Source: Echiichthys vipera
Lineage: Eukaryota; Chordata; Actinopteri; Perciformes; Trachinidae
Length of the DNA: 64,000 bases
Assembly: GCA_963691815.1 (NCBI GenBank)
Contig: OY829648.1
Span: forward strand, 21,465,127-21,529,126
Direction of reading: 5' to 3'
Shown in pieces: positions 53,698-64,000 of this stretch. The notes below the pieces were generated by a model. That model searched no databases. It saw nothing but the letters and a program-made list of their open reading frames with translations, and was not told the DNA's origin. The number at the start of each line of letters is the position of its first letter. Position 1 is the stretch's first letter. The translations under genes were made by a program, and so were the position numbers.

Positions 53698-55465
53698 ATT
53701 TTGTTCAGCTTAACTAACAAAATGTCAAAACTAATGAGTTGACTTCACTCCAGAAGATTTCTTTCTCAGGTCTTCATATCCTCTCCATGGACTTGCTCCA
53801 TCTAAGATTTTATGTGTATTCTTCACTCAAATAAATCCACATAAGATTATTATGATATTGAAGAACTAATTGAAATGCTAAATGTTTCTTCCAAATTCCC
53901 TGAGCTTAACGTCCCTTGGAACATTTCTGGAATTTTTTTTTCAGGAGGACCATAACAGCTGATAAGCAGACAATTTTAGGCTCTAACTTGCAGTCAGGTA
54001 ACAGAAATGTCAACCATTTCTCCTACAAAATTACAACTAAACCGCTGTTCTAAACATCTTGTTAATGTTGTGAATTGCTACAAAACTACTTGTTTAGTTT
54101 TAGAAACATTGTGGTATGGGTTTAAGTACTGTACGTATGTTAGGTCTACATAGCAAAACATAAAGTACCAACACTGACTTGGTTTCACACAGGAAACGAA
54201 CCGCAGCCTCCTTGGTGAAAGTCCATGTTTTTGTGACCCATCCGTTCAACTCACCACTTCCCTCTTTCAACTTTTGTGGGCCTTGATTAGTTTTTTGTAG
54301 CCTTTTGTGGCCCAGAAGATGGGTGCATTGAGAGACAGCCAGCTGCTCAGAGCCTGCCTCTCCTCATTCTCTGTCAGGCGTCCCACTGCGCCAGTCAGTC
54401 AACAGGACGGGCAGGCATAGAGCTTGTTATCTCTGCTCTATTAGGTTGTTATGCTCTGTTGAAGCCACCTTCCAATGACGTTGTTGCATGTGATCCAAAG
54501 TGTGCATGTGTGTGAGAGGTACAAGATGAGATGTGACTGTACACCATGTCCCTTTTTGCTTAAAAGCCCGCCTGAAATTGCCTCCCTGTGTGGCATATGA
54601 AATTGAATACCTGTGCACTGCAGTCTGGGGACTGGGATTTCAGGTATTACACTGTATGGGCCATTGACTAACTAATGGCTCGGAGAGGAAATGTTTGCCT
54701 TTTGATGAAGCACCACTTAGGTAGAAATGAAGAAAGCTGGAAGTAAGATACTGCACTTAGTAGGTACACCTGGCAGTGTATGTATAGAATATGACAATAT
54801 ACCTGTCATACATATCCATGCAACCTTAGCAAGTTATTTTGCAGTTTAAGCATTAGATTCCCACTACTTCCAACAACTATCTTCAGAGTTCCTTTTAAAA
54901 TGCGGCTCCTGAATTCACAGTGGGAGAAGTCAAGTTTATTTTTATAACACATTTCATTGTGTCTTTGCGGTAGAAAGCCACTTTATAAAACTTTATGTCA
55001 AGCTCAATGTTTCTACAAAGCCATGTCACAGAGAGCTTCCTTGTTTTAAAAAAGCATAGGGTAACTTTACTCAACATGGAATGTTCATTCTCAGGGGGCA
55101 CTAGTGTTAGTTCTGTTTATATCACTAGATCCACTCAGGTGTGTCGGCAAGAACAATACTTAAGGCCAGGATCTTCCAGTGTATGGAATAAAGAGCTGAG
55201 AGATCAGATGGTTCATACGTTGTTTAATTTTTGTTTGGTTGTTTACTTGTGTTTGTGTGTGGTTTCTATAAAGAGAAACCACACACAACTGAATTAAGGA
55301 TAACATAAAGGAATTTCCCAGTAATATGCCTAATATGACCATTACCATCAAACAATAACGAGGAACTAGACAATTTTGCAAGAAATACCATCTCTCTATC
55401 CAAGATTCAGAGTAAAACACTGATATATAATGTTTATATCAGCAGATACAAAGATGAGAGGCGTT
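53698..55465. other. No gene seen (possibly intronic)
   Basis: ORFs up to 100 codons without recognisable features. A perfect short palindrome, GTGTGTGGTTTCT...AGAAACCACACAC, lies at about 55254-55287. Confidence 0.45.
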
Positions 55466-55467
55466 AA

Positions 55468-55580
55468 GATAAGTTAATCCTTTATTATTCCCACACTGGG
55501 GAAACAGTGTTAGCTATTGCTCCTATCTATATTGGCGATTCAGAGGACACACACAAAACATAATCTGTACAATGGTTATG
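55468..55580 (-). mobile_element. LINE 3' tail, minus strand
   Basis: AATCCTTTATTATTCCCACA is the inverse of the TGTGGGAATAATAAAGGATT tail found at teleost LINE ends. Confidence 0.5.
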
Positions 55581-57720
55581 GTTATGACATTACATAATGA
55601 AAAACTTATGAACTTATTCCATTATATATTTGATGAAAATAAAATATCAGCATGATGTTTTTCCCCATTTCTGAGATGGTTTCTGTAATGGTAAAAATAT
55701 CTAGAAGAAGATAATGGAAATAATACTAATGCTGGTAATACTATTAATTCTACAAATTGACATATGTTGGTATACAGCATTATAACAGCACATGGTTTGT
55801 AATTTAGATTTTTTATTCATGTTTGACATATACCATGAACGAACAGCCGAAAAGTACTCACTCTTTTCATTCACATATGAAAGTTACTACTCTGCACAAC
55901 CGCTGAGCAATTGAGCAACCAACAGTATACTTCTTACACCATATGAGCAACAGCACTTAACAGCCCTTACTTTGGGGCCTTTTCGACATTCACCGTTCAG
56001 AGCATGCATGTGTAAGTTTGCTTCCTGGAAGGTGTTGATGTTTGAGTGTCTTCTGTCTTCACACCTGTCTGCCCCAATGTTCTTAATTAGGAAGAAGAAA
56101 CGCTAATTTGGACACGCACGCACACCAGCTCCGTTGTGCTTCATCCCCTGAGGTTGCAGCACTAATCTGTGTTCATAAACTGCTGTCTACATCTGTGCTG
56201 CTGAGCACAACTTTCAGATGTGCTCTAAAACATAAATGTCTGATGTTCCCTTTACTTATCTGCTAATGGTGATAACTGAAACATATCATCATCCCTTCAA
56301 AGACAAGCTTTTCATTTTCTTCTTAGTTACACCAACTTTCTAAAGGTTAAGTCTGTCATACGTGGTAGCACTTTGCAACTTTCACTGAGATGTGGGCCCT
56401 GTTGAGCCACAAAGTTGAGCTAAAATATTCCTATGCTTTGAACAGGCAAGAGTTATGAAGTCCATCACTCAGTTTTTTTTAAAAACTGTAAAACTAATGT
56501 CCTCCCAATTTGGGCTCAATTTACAGAAAATTGCAGTATCTTTAGACTTTAAACTTTTTGTAAATTTACCCTGCAGTGCATGGAAATGTTTTACTGTAAA
56601 CACTACTGTTTACAACTTCTGATAATTCTTGCAAAATAAATCTTTGTTTATGAAAAAAAACTAAATCCAAAATTCAGTCTTGGTAGATGTGAGGCATTTC
56701 TGAGTTCCCAGTCGAGATGTCTCAGAACCCCAACGTTGCATCCAACATGGCCACGCCTGGTATCAACAGTAGTTGCTTTAGGAATACACTGTTCATTCTC
56801 ACTTCTGTCTTATTTGTGTGAATCAGTCCGTGAGCTCTGTGATCAGTGAGCTCAACAGGATAATCACTTACCCATGGTGTCTTAGATGTGATTTTGTTTC
56901 ATATTTTAATGATTTACCTTATTTATGTCATTCAGCTTAATGAGCTTACAATTGTCAAAGTAATTATTACGAAATGTCTTCCACCAGAAAATCTCTAATG
57001 AAACATGATGAGGATGTTTTGCATTTATGCATCATGTTTGACAACATTGAAGTGATGGAACAATTGTATTTGAGATAGAGTAATTCCAACAAATGCATTT
57101 TCAATCATTTGAACAATCTTTGTTTCCTTAAAAGTGATTGTTTTGGAGAAACCAGGGTACTTGTGATGAAGTAGGCAAAAAAGGCAAGTCAGGAAATCCA
57201 CACTGCGGGGCAGTTCTACTTCCTTCAAGACTATTGAGATTTCAGCTATTTTCATTCATTTTCAACAACCATAAAGGGTCGGACGCATGCCTTTGAGCTA
57301 TCCTAGAAATCACTTTGTGGAAAACATTTCTATTAGCAGCCAACAGTCAGTGTTGTTTGCTGTCTTTGCTGTAAACTTTAGAAAAATTACACTGTAAAAG
57401 TACATTTTAACAAACCTTTTTGAAGCTGCTATTAGTGAGCTCTTGTAGCAGGCCAAAAACAATTATTGCCATGTTTTTAAGAAGAATACTGCATGGTCTG
57501 ACACATTGTTTGTTCTTCTTTCACTGCTTAAAGTGACAGGATGGGGGGTGTTTTTATGAAATAGTGGTGTCAAGGTTATCTTGTCTCACCAAGCTGAAAG
57601 ATGTCCATCTGCTTCAAGGGCATGAGCTGTCCACGATTTATGATTTAGTTTCTCATCATGTAACAGGATACATATGTCATCACCAGATGTGACATTACCC
57701 TGTTTGCATAAATGATTAAG
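55581..57720. other. No gene seen (possibly intronic)
   Basis: CATCCAACATGGCCACGCCT near 56740 is a typical repeat phrase, but no termini were found. A 76-codon minus ORF at 57025-57255 is unexplained. Confidence 0.4.
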
Positions 57721-57729
57721 AAAGGATAG

Positions 57730-57840
57730 TCATTTTTTGAAAATAAACGTATCCATTTCTTTCAGAGAGTAAGTGAAGACGCGAAGATTGCTATCACTCT
57801 CATGGCTGTGCTAGCTTAGCTGAGCACAAGTGTAAAAATG
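57730..57840 (+). repeat. Diverged copy of the GAAGATTGATATCACTCT repeat family
   Basis: GACGCGAAGATTGCTATCAC then TCTCATGGCTGTGCTAGCTT; third member of the family at 25575-25700. Confidence 0.45.
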
Positions 57841-58189
57841 ACAATTCAGTGTTTCATACGGGATTTAACGAAGGATAACATGTCTGTCTATCTAATCGAA
57901 ATCAGGAACCAGAAACTAGAAACTATTTATTACCAAGTAGGTTTGAACATACAGGGAATTTGACTTGGTGATTTGGTGCATAAGGGTCTGTGTCCACATA
58001 GGAAGTTTTCTCTGGATACAAGGCGCCTGCAGGGTGCTGGGGAACTGCATCCTAGCGCTTCGAAGTGCTGCCCAATGAGTTTTGTTGCAGTTTAAATCAC
58101 ACACTCTTTGCACTGAAAAAATATGCTTGCAAATAATATAAAATGAAAATAAGAATAGTTACAATACAATCTGAAGAAATATAAGAATG

Positions 58190-58440
58190 TAACAGTTGTG
58201 CAGTATTGTACAAATGATTGTCCAGGGCATGTACAAGTTCATAGTCTAAGTATAAAATATGGGGATATGGAAAGGATGTGCATTAGTGTGTGACCCATAA
58301 CATCAGGAGTGGATCAGGATGAGAGTCCGTGTCAGCGGGGGTCCTGAGTCTTGTTGATGGTTTTGATCCTGATGGACCTCATCCTCCTGCCAGAGGGGAG
58401 TGTTTCAAAGAGTTTACGTCCGGGGTGGGAGGGGTCGCTA
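58190..58440 (-). mobile_element. LINE ORF2 C-terminal fragment, minus strand
   Basis: On the minus strand CTCCCCTCTGGCAGGAGGATGAGG encodes LPSGRRMRSIRIKTINKT, which resembles the last conserved segment of teleost LINE reverse transcriptases (PSGRRFRSIRxKTxRxKN). Frameshifts and stops make it dead. Confidence 0.6.
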
Positions 58441-59715
58441 CTACATAATATAAGCTTTGCACTGGCATGAAAGTTCATAATTTCCCAACAATGTTGAACT
58501 GTTCTTTAAACAGAAAGATGTATCTACAGTAGTCTTTCTACCTGTTTCTCCCTGACTCTCGCTCTCTCTCTTCCTCTACTTCCCAATTTCACACCTCATT
58601 CTTCAATCCTTCTATATTTAGCCTTTTCTATTTATCTAATTAAATCCTCTTTGGCTTTCTTGCTTGTGTATATCTTTCCCATTCTCCATCTATGTCTTCA
58701 TATCATCCTCTGAACCCCTCCTCACCTAAGTTTGCCTGATCTTCCCTGAAACAGTCTCTTTTGTCTTTTACCGTCAGGCGCTCCTTCTGTATTACTCTTT
58801 GCTACTGCTGAAGCTCACCTCCCCCTCTTTCCTTTATATTAAAGAATAAAGAAGACACTATCATGGGTCACAGGGGAAACATATGAGTTCTTAGGGCCTT
58901 TTTAACAACTGCCTAAATTGGCTCATTAGAGAGAGGCTGAATGGCTGTGGAGTCAATCTTGTCTACTGCTTTTGAATGATGAGCATGAGGGGGGGGGGTT
59001 AAAGTGTGCTGAACCATTAAGGCTGCTTAAGGTTTCATCAGTGCGTACTGTTGAGAGGAAAAATTACAAAGAGAAAGTATAATTTGAGAGATAAGGATTA
59101 GCGAAATTGGAAAGATTATTTGAAAACATCAGAGGAAGAGCTGAGGGACAGAAGGTAGGTACTAATCAGTGTGTTTTGTGTGGATCATGTGTAATATGTA
59201 TGTTCCTTTGTGGTGTAAGATCCACCCTGCTCTACATAATAAACGCAAACACACATGTTAGTTTACTGTTTGTAAATTCTTATTGTCCGTTTTCCTGATC
59301 AATATGTTCACTGTGTGTTTTTCTATACCCGTCAGAAGCGTGTTTTATCATGTGTACATGATTTTTTTTCTGCAAAAAGACAGTAGCAGTGTGTTTCAAG
59401 TTCACATCACTTGACAGTGTCATTTGTGCAGCCAGAGAGACAGCCAGGCAGCTGTTGATCATTTCAATGTCCTAATATTATAGGGAAATGCATAGAAAGC
59501 ATTTAATAACCACATAGCCTAATTAATACTTAATAAAGTGATTAATTAATTTATTATAATATGTGTAGTTCTCTCTTCTTGTCCTACATAGTTTTATACA
59601 ACCTTACTAAACATTTGTTTCAGTCATCACTCTTTGAATATTTTTTTCCACTGTCCATGTTCTGCTGCTTTGATCCTGTGACCCCTATGTGTACATATTT
59701 GGAGCATATGATTAC
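58441..59715. other. No gene seen (possibly intronic)
   Basis: A pyrimidine-rich stretch lies at 58545-58760 and a G homopolymer at 58989-58998. No exon is supported. Confidence 0.45.
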
Positions 59716-59717
59716 AT

Positions 59718-60016
59718 AGGGTTGCCGTGATAAAGCCATTAATTAATTAGTCAGTCGACAGAAATGAATTGTAATTAATAATTCAATTAATTTTCATAAC
59801 TGTTTTGATGTCATTATAAATTGAATATTCTTAAGATTTGGACTGTTGGCATTTCGAAGCAATAGATTTTATGGCTTCAAAAAGGACTCTGGGAAAAATG
59901 TGAACAGGTATCTTTGAATATTTTCTGATATTTTATAAACAAAATGATTTCTAGATAAATTAGATAAAATGGTCTGCAGATTAATCAATGATGAAAAAAA
60001 TCATTAGTTGCAGCCA
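59718..60016. mobile_element. hAT-type MITE, diverged
   Basis: It runs from AGGGTTGCCGTGAT to ATCATTAGTTGCAGCCAT, with internal TTAATTAATTAGTCAGTCGA, GGACTGTTGGCATTTCG and AGATTAATCAATGAT. This matches the layout of the abundant teleost repeat whose ends read GGGCTGCAACTAA. The ends are inverted but eroded. Confidence 0.65.
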
Positions 60017-60079
60017 TACAGTCACCGAATTTATTTAATAAATAGTCAACTGCCAGGCCACAGCACATCCATTTTAGCC

Positions 60080-60347
60080 TCCTTACACAGGCTCCCGGAT
60101 GTTGTAGGATTAACTTCCAGATCTTATTGATTACTTTTATGCCTCTTCATGGCTGCTTGCTATAGTTCTGACCTTTAAGTCCAATCTAAGCCCTGTATGT
60201 AGTTTAAGATCCTCAGACAGAGGTGTTTTGTCTGTTACACACTTCCGGCTTAAAGCTAAAGAGATCAGAGCCTTTACAGTCAGGGCCTTGAGGCTCTGGA
60301 ACGACTTGGAGCCTGTATCATATTTTAAATCTCTTCTTAAGACCTAA
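60080..60347 (+). mobile_element. LINE ORF2 C-terminal fragment (L2/Rex1-like)
   Basis: Frame pieces read LHRLPDVV, then INFQILLITFMPLHG after a one-base shift. From 60201 they read SLRSSDRGVLSVTHFRLKAK, AFTVRALRLWNDL and FKSLLKT, ending in TAA at 60345-60347. These are the thumb and C-terminal motifs of non-LTR reverse transcriptases (LHWLP, RINFKILLITFKALHG, SLRSS, APxLWNSLP). It is 5'-truncated and frameshifted. Confidence 0.8.
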
Positions 60348-61438
60348 TTTCTGAACTGCCTCTTTCTTTCTCACATCTTATCTTACTGGAATTAGTTTGA
60401 CCAATTTATCCTGCTTCAGGTAATGTCTTGTGTTACCAATCTGTTTTCCATGCCCTTTATCACTGTATTTTACAGTTCTGAGTCTGATTAAACTCTGGCC
60501 ATAGATCCATAATTCCTGTGCTAATTACGAAATGTCACACACATGTCTAATAGGATAAAATGATGAAGTGATTATGTATTATGTATCCAAAAAGGTCAAC
60601 GTCTCTGTGACATAATGTTTCTATCCATTATTAAACGCCATAACTCAACAGAAGGGGAGACATTTGGTTGGATACTGAATTGGTGACACTAATCTTGAAA
60701 CTTTGCTGATTGTATAGAATTTCTGTGCTGCCTTGCTGAAGATGTGTGCCACGCATTCCTTCATTTTGCCCCAAAATACAATTAATACCTTTAACCTATT
60801 ATTTCAGTGCGGACAGACATGAAGAAAGAATTTTAGAAATAAAACAAAAATGAGTTCAGCAAAGAAGGGATCATGTTGCCCTGATAGCATGCCAGCCTCT
60901 CAGTCTGTTATTTTTATTTTTGTGTGGCTTTTAAGAATATCCTGCACATTTCCACATAGCAGTGCATCACGGGGGATTCCAGTGTGCTTTACAGCAGTGT
61001 AATCACACTTACTGAGTGACCCTCAACAGAGCAATATTGAATGCAAGGCTGTTTTGTTTTGACTGCTTTACTTTACTCCTCCTCATAGGGCGACAAACCA
61101 AAATGACTGTAATTCAATATTTCACAAGTTCCATTTTGATGCACAGGGAAATGTTTGTTTATATGTGTTTTTGTATTCATTTGTAAAGCCCCAAAAAGGG
61201 GCATACTGCAGAAATACTGCAAAGGAAATAGACCTTGGATTGGGAAATAAAAGTTAAGGTAAAACATGTATCTCTGTGTCTAGCAATTAAGATTTGTCAT
61301 TTGAAAAAACTCAACATCAATGTGTTTGTCTGGAAACAATGTCCAATTACTCAAGATAATCCACAGACCTCACCATCAATGGTTTTCATTGCAATTTGTT
61401 CTAAAAAAAAAAAAGATTTGTATATTTGTGTTTTGCAG
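60348..61438. other. No gene seen (possibly intronic)
   Basis: AT-rich sequence leading to the polypyrimidine/AG acceptor at 61438. No coding exon is recognised. Confidence 0.45.
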
Positions 61439-61492
61439 GTGTGCATGTGAAGCTGCCAGGGGTTGAACAGTGAGGGAGATACTAGGGGGAAG
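61439..61492 (+). other. 5' UTR part of the start-codon exon
   Basis: 54 nt between the acceptor and the ATG, containing GTGTGCATGTGA (a two-codon upstream ORF, ATG TGA, at 61445-61450). Confidence 0.4.
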
Positions 61493-61534
61493 ATGAGGAA
61501 GAGCAGGAGTGTTCTCACGGTGTCTCCCAACAAT
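61493..61534 (+). CDS. Start-codon exon of an unrecognised gene (continues beyond window)
   Basis: The exon 61439-61534 has acceptor TTTTGCAG and a consensus donor GTAAGT at 61535. It holds an in-frame TGA at 61448-61450, then ATG at 61493-61495 with A at -3, followed by AGG AAG AGC AGG AGT GTT CTC ACG. It encodes MRKSRSVLTVSPNN and ends in phase 0. The stop before the ATG and good Kozak context suggest a true initiator in a first coding exon. The basic/Ser start RKSRS could be a phosphorylation or membrane-binding site, but I do not recognise the protein. No downstream exon was identified up to 64000. It could also be a chance exon-like sequence. Confidence 0.45.
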
Positions 61535-63590
61535 GTAAGTCATGTCCCGATACATCTCACCATTTAAATAATAAGCTGTATATACCAGAGATTCATCAAA
61601 TACATTTTGATGACAGGTGTAATCACTAGGCTGTACTGTGTTAAAAAATATTGACCTTGTTGTAAAGAAAGAGCCCTCTTTAGTGCTCAGAGGCAGGTAG
61701 ACAGCGGATTAAAAACAACTCCTTGTTCTTACTTATTCAACATAACATAATGTTCTTTAATTAAAGAATTGAGACAGAAAAAGAGGCATAAACACTAGCA
61801 CACATAAAGTGACTTACTGACTGAGACAGGCACTTTTATTTCGGATAATGTGGATCATGAACAAGTAGGAAGAGTTTTTTTTATTGATAAAAGCAGGGCA
61901 TAAGTTTGTAGTATTAAAAACTGAAGTGCAGAGATGAGCGGTTCTCCACATCCAGAGGATGCAGCATGGTATACTTTCTTTCTAATGCTCTGTGTGTCCT
62001 TTCTTTGTTATTCACCCTGTGTTTTGACAGCTTATTCTGTGCGTTGGCTGGCTCTCTCCTCCTCCAACTCCCTACTTCTCCCTCCTCTTATTTCTGTATC
62101 TATCTTTCTTTCTTCTTCCTTCATTCTGAGTCACAGGTGGTGTGAACCCCACCAGGTATTGGTGTTTAGACATGGTGTTTGTAGTCTTTTGCACTGTAGC
62201 CCAACACCTCCTGCACTTGTGTCACTGACAGCTAACCGCTTCACCAAAATTACATTCATGTGTCTAATTGCGTTTTCACTACAACACAATTACTTTTCTT
62301 TCCATCTAAACTACATTTGTACTATGTACACTATATACTAATGTATATAGGAAAAAATACTGCCTATTTTTCTTATCTAAGTCACTTTAGATGTCATGGG
62401 GAGTACTACTACATTTATGAAAAAGTTGTATAAAGCCTTTTGTGTCTCCAGAGGAAGCTGCATAAGGTCTGATTACCTCAAGCGATGTCACTTAAGTCAG
62501 CGTCCTTCTGCTCTGAAAGCTTCAAAAAGTTTGAAATTGAAAACAAATCCGGGGTTTAGAGTAGCCTGAGGCAGTGTGCGAAAAACCCCGTGGCAATCAG
62601 AGGGGGTAACCCCCTATCGAGTCCTCCAGAGGTATGCTGTAGTCTTACTATATACTATACTGATTCAATATGCAAAGAGAATCCATTGCTTTTCATGTTG
62701 GAATGCAGTAAACTCAATTTTTTGAAGCGTCGAGGGGAACAGTGATACTGATAACTTTGAAAATGACTTGACTTGCTCCTACCGCTTCATCTCTACTTTC
62801 TATTGCGAGTCTGACAAAGTTGTAGAAGTGCAATGCTCTATCTGTGGAGAACTATTTTAAGTTGTGTACCTGAAAGCGCAAGATTTATGTTAGGATAAAA
62901 TGTGGGTCATTGCAACTACAGTATAGTTCTCTTAAGGCTATTAAAGCACTCGGAAATGGAGAAGGAGAGATTATGTTCATTGTGGAATATTGAAAAGTAA
63001 ATCCTGACTCAAGGCTCCGGTGTCCAAGTGGAGTGCTTTTAAAGGCCGTCTGCCTTTCTAAACTAACTCCACTGCATTACCACAACTCTCAATCTGCGTC
63101 GGAACTGAATGTTAATTGCTTTTACAAATCAATTGCCTTAGTTTGTATGCGACGGGGTTGGGACCGCTATTGTGTGACACCTGCTCATTTATACTGTACG
63201 CTAATATCGTATGGACAGAAACATGCAGGTGCACTTAACGGTGGCTGTAGGTGTTTGGCGCCGTTGCTCAAACATTCCTAGCTGAAGGTGTGGGTGTGAA
63301 TTAATCAGTCTTTCTCCGTCTCTCTCTCTTTCTCCTTTTGTGTCAGTTTGAACATTGTGTACTCTTTTCTTTATTCGAACATGTTCTTTTTCCCACTGTA
63401 TGACTTTACCATGTATTCCTTTGTTTCTTCTTATTCTCTTGACCCTGACTTCTGTCGCTTTTCTGGGGGATGTGCTATTGTTATGAAAAAATACATCCAG
63501 TAGAGTGACTCAGTAGTGTATTTTTCAACCCCTGGATCAGAAACAAAAAAATGAAGACCAGGGTTCTCCTCCAGAAGCTCCCAGACCATT
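61535..63590. other. No gene seen (probably intronic)
   Basis: A 135-codon ORF at 61934-62341 is pyrimidine-rich on the plus strand with no recognised domain. GGGGGTAACCCCCTATCGAG at about 62602 is a short palindrome. No exon is supported. Confidence 0.45.
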
Positions 63591-63591
63591 A

Positions 63592-63810
63592 AGGCTGTGA
63601 TCACACTTATCAAATCAACACATCCTGTAATGTTATCCATGTGGTGCTTTAGGTAGTATGAATGGTGCCTTTTATTGCCTTCCCTTCCCTCTGAAATTTT
63701 GTGTTAATGAAAACCTTTTTTTTTCAGTGTGATCACAGCCTAAAGTACTGTGAGCTCCTAGAGAAGCTCACAGTACTTTAGGCTGTGATCACACTCCTCA
63801 AATCAACCAA
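63592..63810. repeat. Palindrome-rich element with a perfect 31-bp hairpin
   Basis: Arms 63726-63756 and 63765-63795 are exact reverse complements around an 8-nt loop. AGGCTGTGATCACACT, part of the arm, also occurs at 63592-63607 in direct orientation. Both direct copies continue into TCAAATCAAC. The core TGTGATCACA is itself palindromic. It is probably a foldback or MITE remnant made of repeated termini. Confidence 0.8.
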
Positions 63811-63848
63811 CCCCCCCACCACAGCGACTTTCTGATTGATCTAATACA

Positions 63849-63994
63849 GAAGTGCCAAAAACTGCAATTCTCTGAGTGTCCAGTAGGAGTAGTTTGCACA
63901 GTAGAGCAGTTTTTCATTGACCCCCATGTTAAACAGGCCAATTTTCGCGGCATAATTAAACCTATTTAGGACTTGTTTGCAAAAAACATTCTAG
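63849..63994 (-). repeat. Interspersed repeat, inverse copy of 45475-45622
   Basis: GAGTGTCCAGTAGGAGTAGT, CATTGACCCCCATGTTAAAC and TTTAGGACTTGTTTGC are near-identical to the complement of the 45.5-kb copy. It may extend beyond the window. Confidence 0.75.
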
Positions 63995-64000
63995 TCTGTA

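Noticed and set aside
61934..62341. 135-codon plus-strand ORF as a coding exon of the third gene
   Set aside because: Pyrimidine-rich composition explains the open frame. There is no acceptor/donor pair matching the phase-0 exon upstream, and no recognised domain.

Overview
This is a stretch of vertebrate nuclear DNA, almost certainly from a teleost fish. It shows spliced genes with GT/AG introns and compact introns. It also shows a high density of dinucleotide microsatellites and a repeat set typical of teleosts: tRNA-headed SINEs with an L2-like tail, Tc1, piggyBac-, PIF/Harbinger- and hAT-type remnants, LINE 3' ends and a solo LTR. There are no operons, CRISPR arrays or prokaryotic features. 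The species cannot be named from the sequence alone.

Layout. (1) 370-3882, plus strand: the last six recognisable coding exons of anos1 (anosmin-1), covering the end of the protein with two fibronectin type III domains; the 5' exons lie before the window. (2) 3883-6500: 3' UTR and AT-rich spacer with one MITE. (3) 6545-16830, plus strand: a complete senp5-like SUMO protease gene. It has a CRE-rich promoter, a leader packed with short upstream ORFs, nine coding exons (predicted 758 residues) and a long 3' UTR. (4) 16.9-39.2 kb: a gene-free region of repeats and microsatellites. Its best-resolved element is a solo LTR inserted in a foldback repeat. (5) 39.4-39.8 kb: a possible noncoding first exon; 61439-61534: a likely exon carrying a start codon and 14 codons. 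Together they suggest a third plus-strand gene that runs off the right edge, with about 21.6 kb of intron between. I do not recognise its product. (6) The 40-64 kb stretch is otherwise repeats and unannotated spacer.

Functionally the two recognised genes are unrelated: a secreted extracellular-matrix adhesion and guidance protein, and a nuclear/nucleolar SUMO protease. I see no novel multi-gene system. The observations most worth a second look are an ambiguous anos1 last-exon junction, the CRE array and uORF cluster of senp5, the solo LTR with its paralogous empty site in the same window, a perfect 31-bp hairpin near the right edge, and the orphan start exon. Family names for repeats come from recognised sequence patterns, not from a database search.
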